From contig NZ_AKIW01000078.1 in NCBI RefSeq assembly GCF_000282635.1, positions 1 to 42,922 of the forward strand: a stretch of DNA of 42,922 bases, in the 5' to 3' direction. The translations under genes and the position numbers were made by a program. This document shows positions 42,817-42,922 of the stretch, piece by piece. The stretch comes from Variovorax sp. CF313 (GTDB taxonomy: Bacteria > Pseudomonadota > Gammaproteobacteria > Burkholderiales > Burkholderiaceae_C). The notes below the pieces were generated by a model, which was not told the DNA's origin, searched no databases, and saw only the letters and a program-made list of their open reading frames with translations. Numbering within the stretch: the first letter of the stretch is position 1; every line of letters starts with the position of its first letter.

Positions 42817-42922
42817 CAACGGAGCACCGCCCCTTCGGGAAACACCGCGGAACCGGCTTCGCCGGGCCGCAGGTGTTGCCCCCGGCAGGGGGTTGGCGAA
42901 GCGACACGAAGTGCGCGAAGCC
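42816..42922 (-). other. Possible 3' end of the upstream gene within hairpin-rich sequence
   Basis: On the minus strand one frame runs open from the window edge to a TGA at 42818-42816 (peptide end GSAVFPEGAVLR) that overlaps the DUF58 ATG as TGATG, suggesting a coupled upstream gene. The DNA has several short hairpins (CCCCCTGCCGGGGG, CCGGCTTCGCCGG), which is unusual for coding sequence. The peptide does not look like a MoxR C-terminus. It may be a dispersed repeat that has become the tail of that gene. Confidence 0.35.

Noticed and set aside
40868..42907. 679-codon minus-strand frame joining DUF805 to the DUF58 region
   Set aside because: Only its last 180 codons encode a family (DUF805); the remainder is a shifted frame of the DUF58 gene.
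1..42922. CRISPR array, tRNA, rRNA or prophage
   Set aside because: No regularly spaced repeats, no cloverleaf or rRNA-like sequence and no phage structural or integrase genes were seen.

Overview
The window is GC-rich, densely coded bacterial chromosome with no rRNA, tRNA, phage or CRISPR signal. Its gene content points to Burkholderiales, most likely a Variovorax-like member of the Comamonadaceae. The signs are a DUF3567 protein, a Bug-type tripartite-tricarboxylate binding protein, orphan solute-binding proteins, a YXWGXW-repeat protein, a PHA/wax-ester granule locus, and many short operons facing each other. The genus is inferred from gene families, not from a database search.

Layout. 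(1) 204-3957: the ABC-F ATPase Uup and a lipoprotein phospholipase D/cardiolipin-synthase-like enzyme. (2) 3964-8854, minus strand: TraB/GumN protein, DUF2946 protein, TonB-dependent receptor and a YcnI/DUF1775-PCuAC fusion, which together look like a copper acquisition or handling set. (3) 8907-10485: a glyoxalase-fold protein and a secreted YwqK/MORN-like repeat protein. (4) 10572-15528: a partial aromatic catabolism locus with a FAD monooxygenase, DUF2783 protein, Bug binding protein, divergent LuxR-type regulator and FAH-family hydrolase. (5) 15633-22701: mostly single genes (DUF3108, DUF3567, ChaN-like lipoprotein, a 39-residue membrane protein, omega-aminotransferase, PurU, YXWGXW protein, SGNH hydrolase).

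(6) 22766-37529 is the most interesting block and is dominated by acyl-chain metabolism. It holds a single-chain acyl-CoA carboxylase (biotin carboxylase, biotin carrier and carboxyltransferase in one polypeptide) in an operon with an AMP-dependent acyl-CoA ligase. Next come a divergent TetR regulator, an orphan ABC binding protein, a self-sufficient CYP102-type P450-reductase fusion, an alpha/beta hydrolase, a second TetR regulator, two phasin-like proteins and a wax ester synthase/diacylglycerol acyltransferase. The last three carry Lys/Ala/Pro-rich basic segments like those of DNA-binding PHA granule proteins. (7) A 152-bp MITE-like palindromic element sits directly upstream of the acyltransferase. 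(8) 37892-42816: an S9 peptidase tightly coupled to arginase, a DUF805 membrane protein with a pilin-like C-terminal helix, and a DUF58 protein at the edge.

Regulatory DNA visible by eye includes two strong intrinsic terminators, two good sigma70-type promoters and several dyads in divergent or upstream regions. Functions are assigned from motifs and family recognition alone. Start codons were chosen from Shine-Dalgarno sequences, signal peptides and spacing to neighbours.
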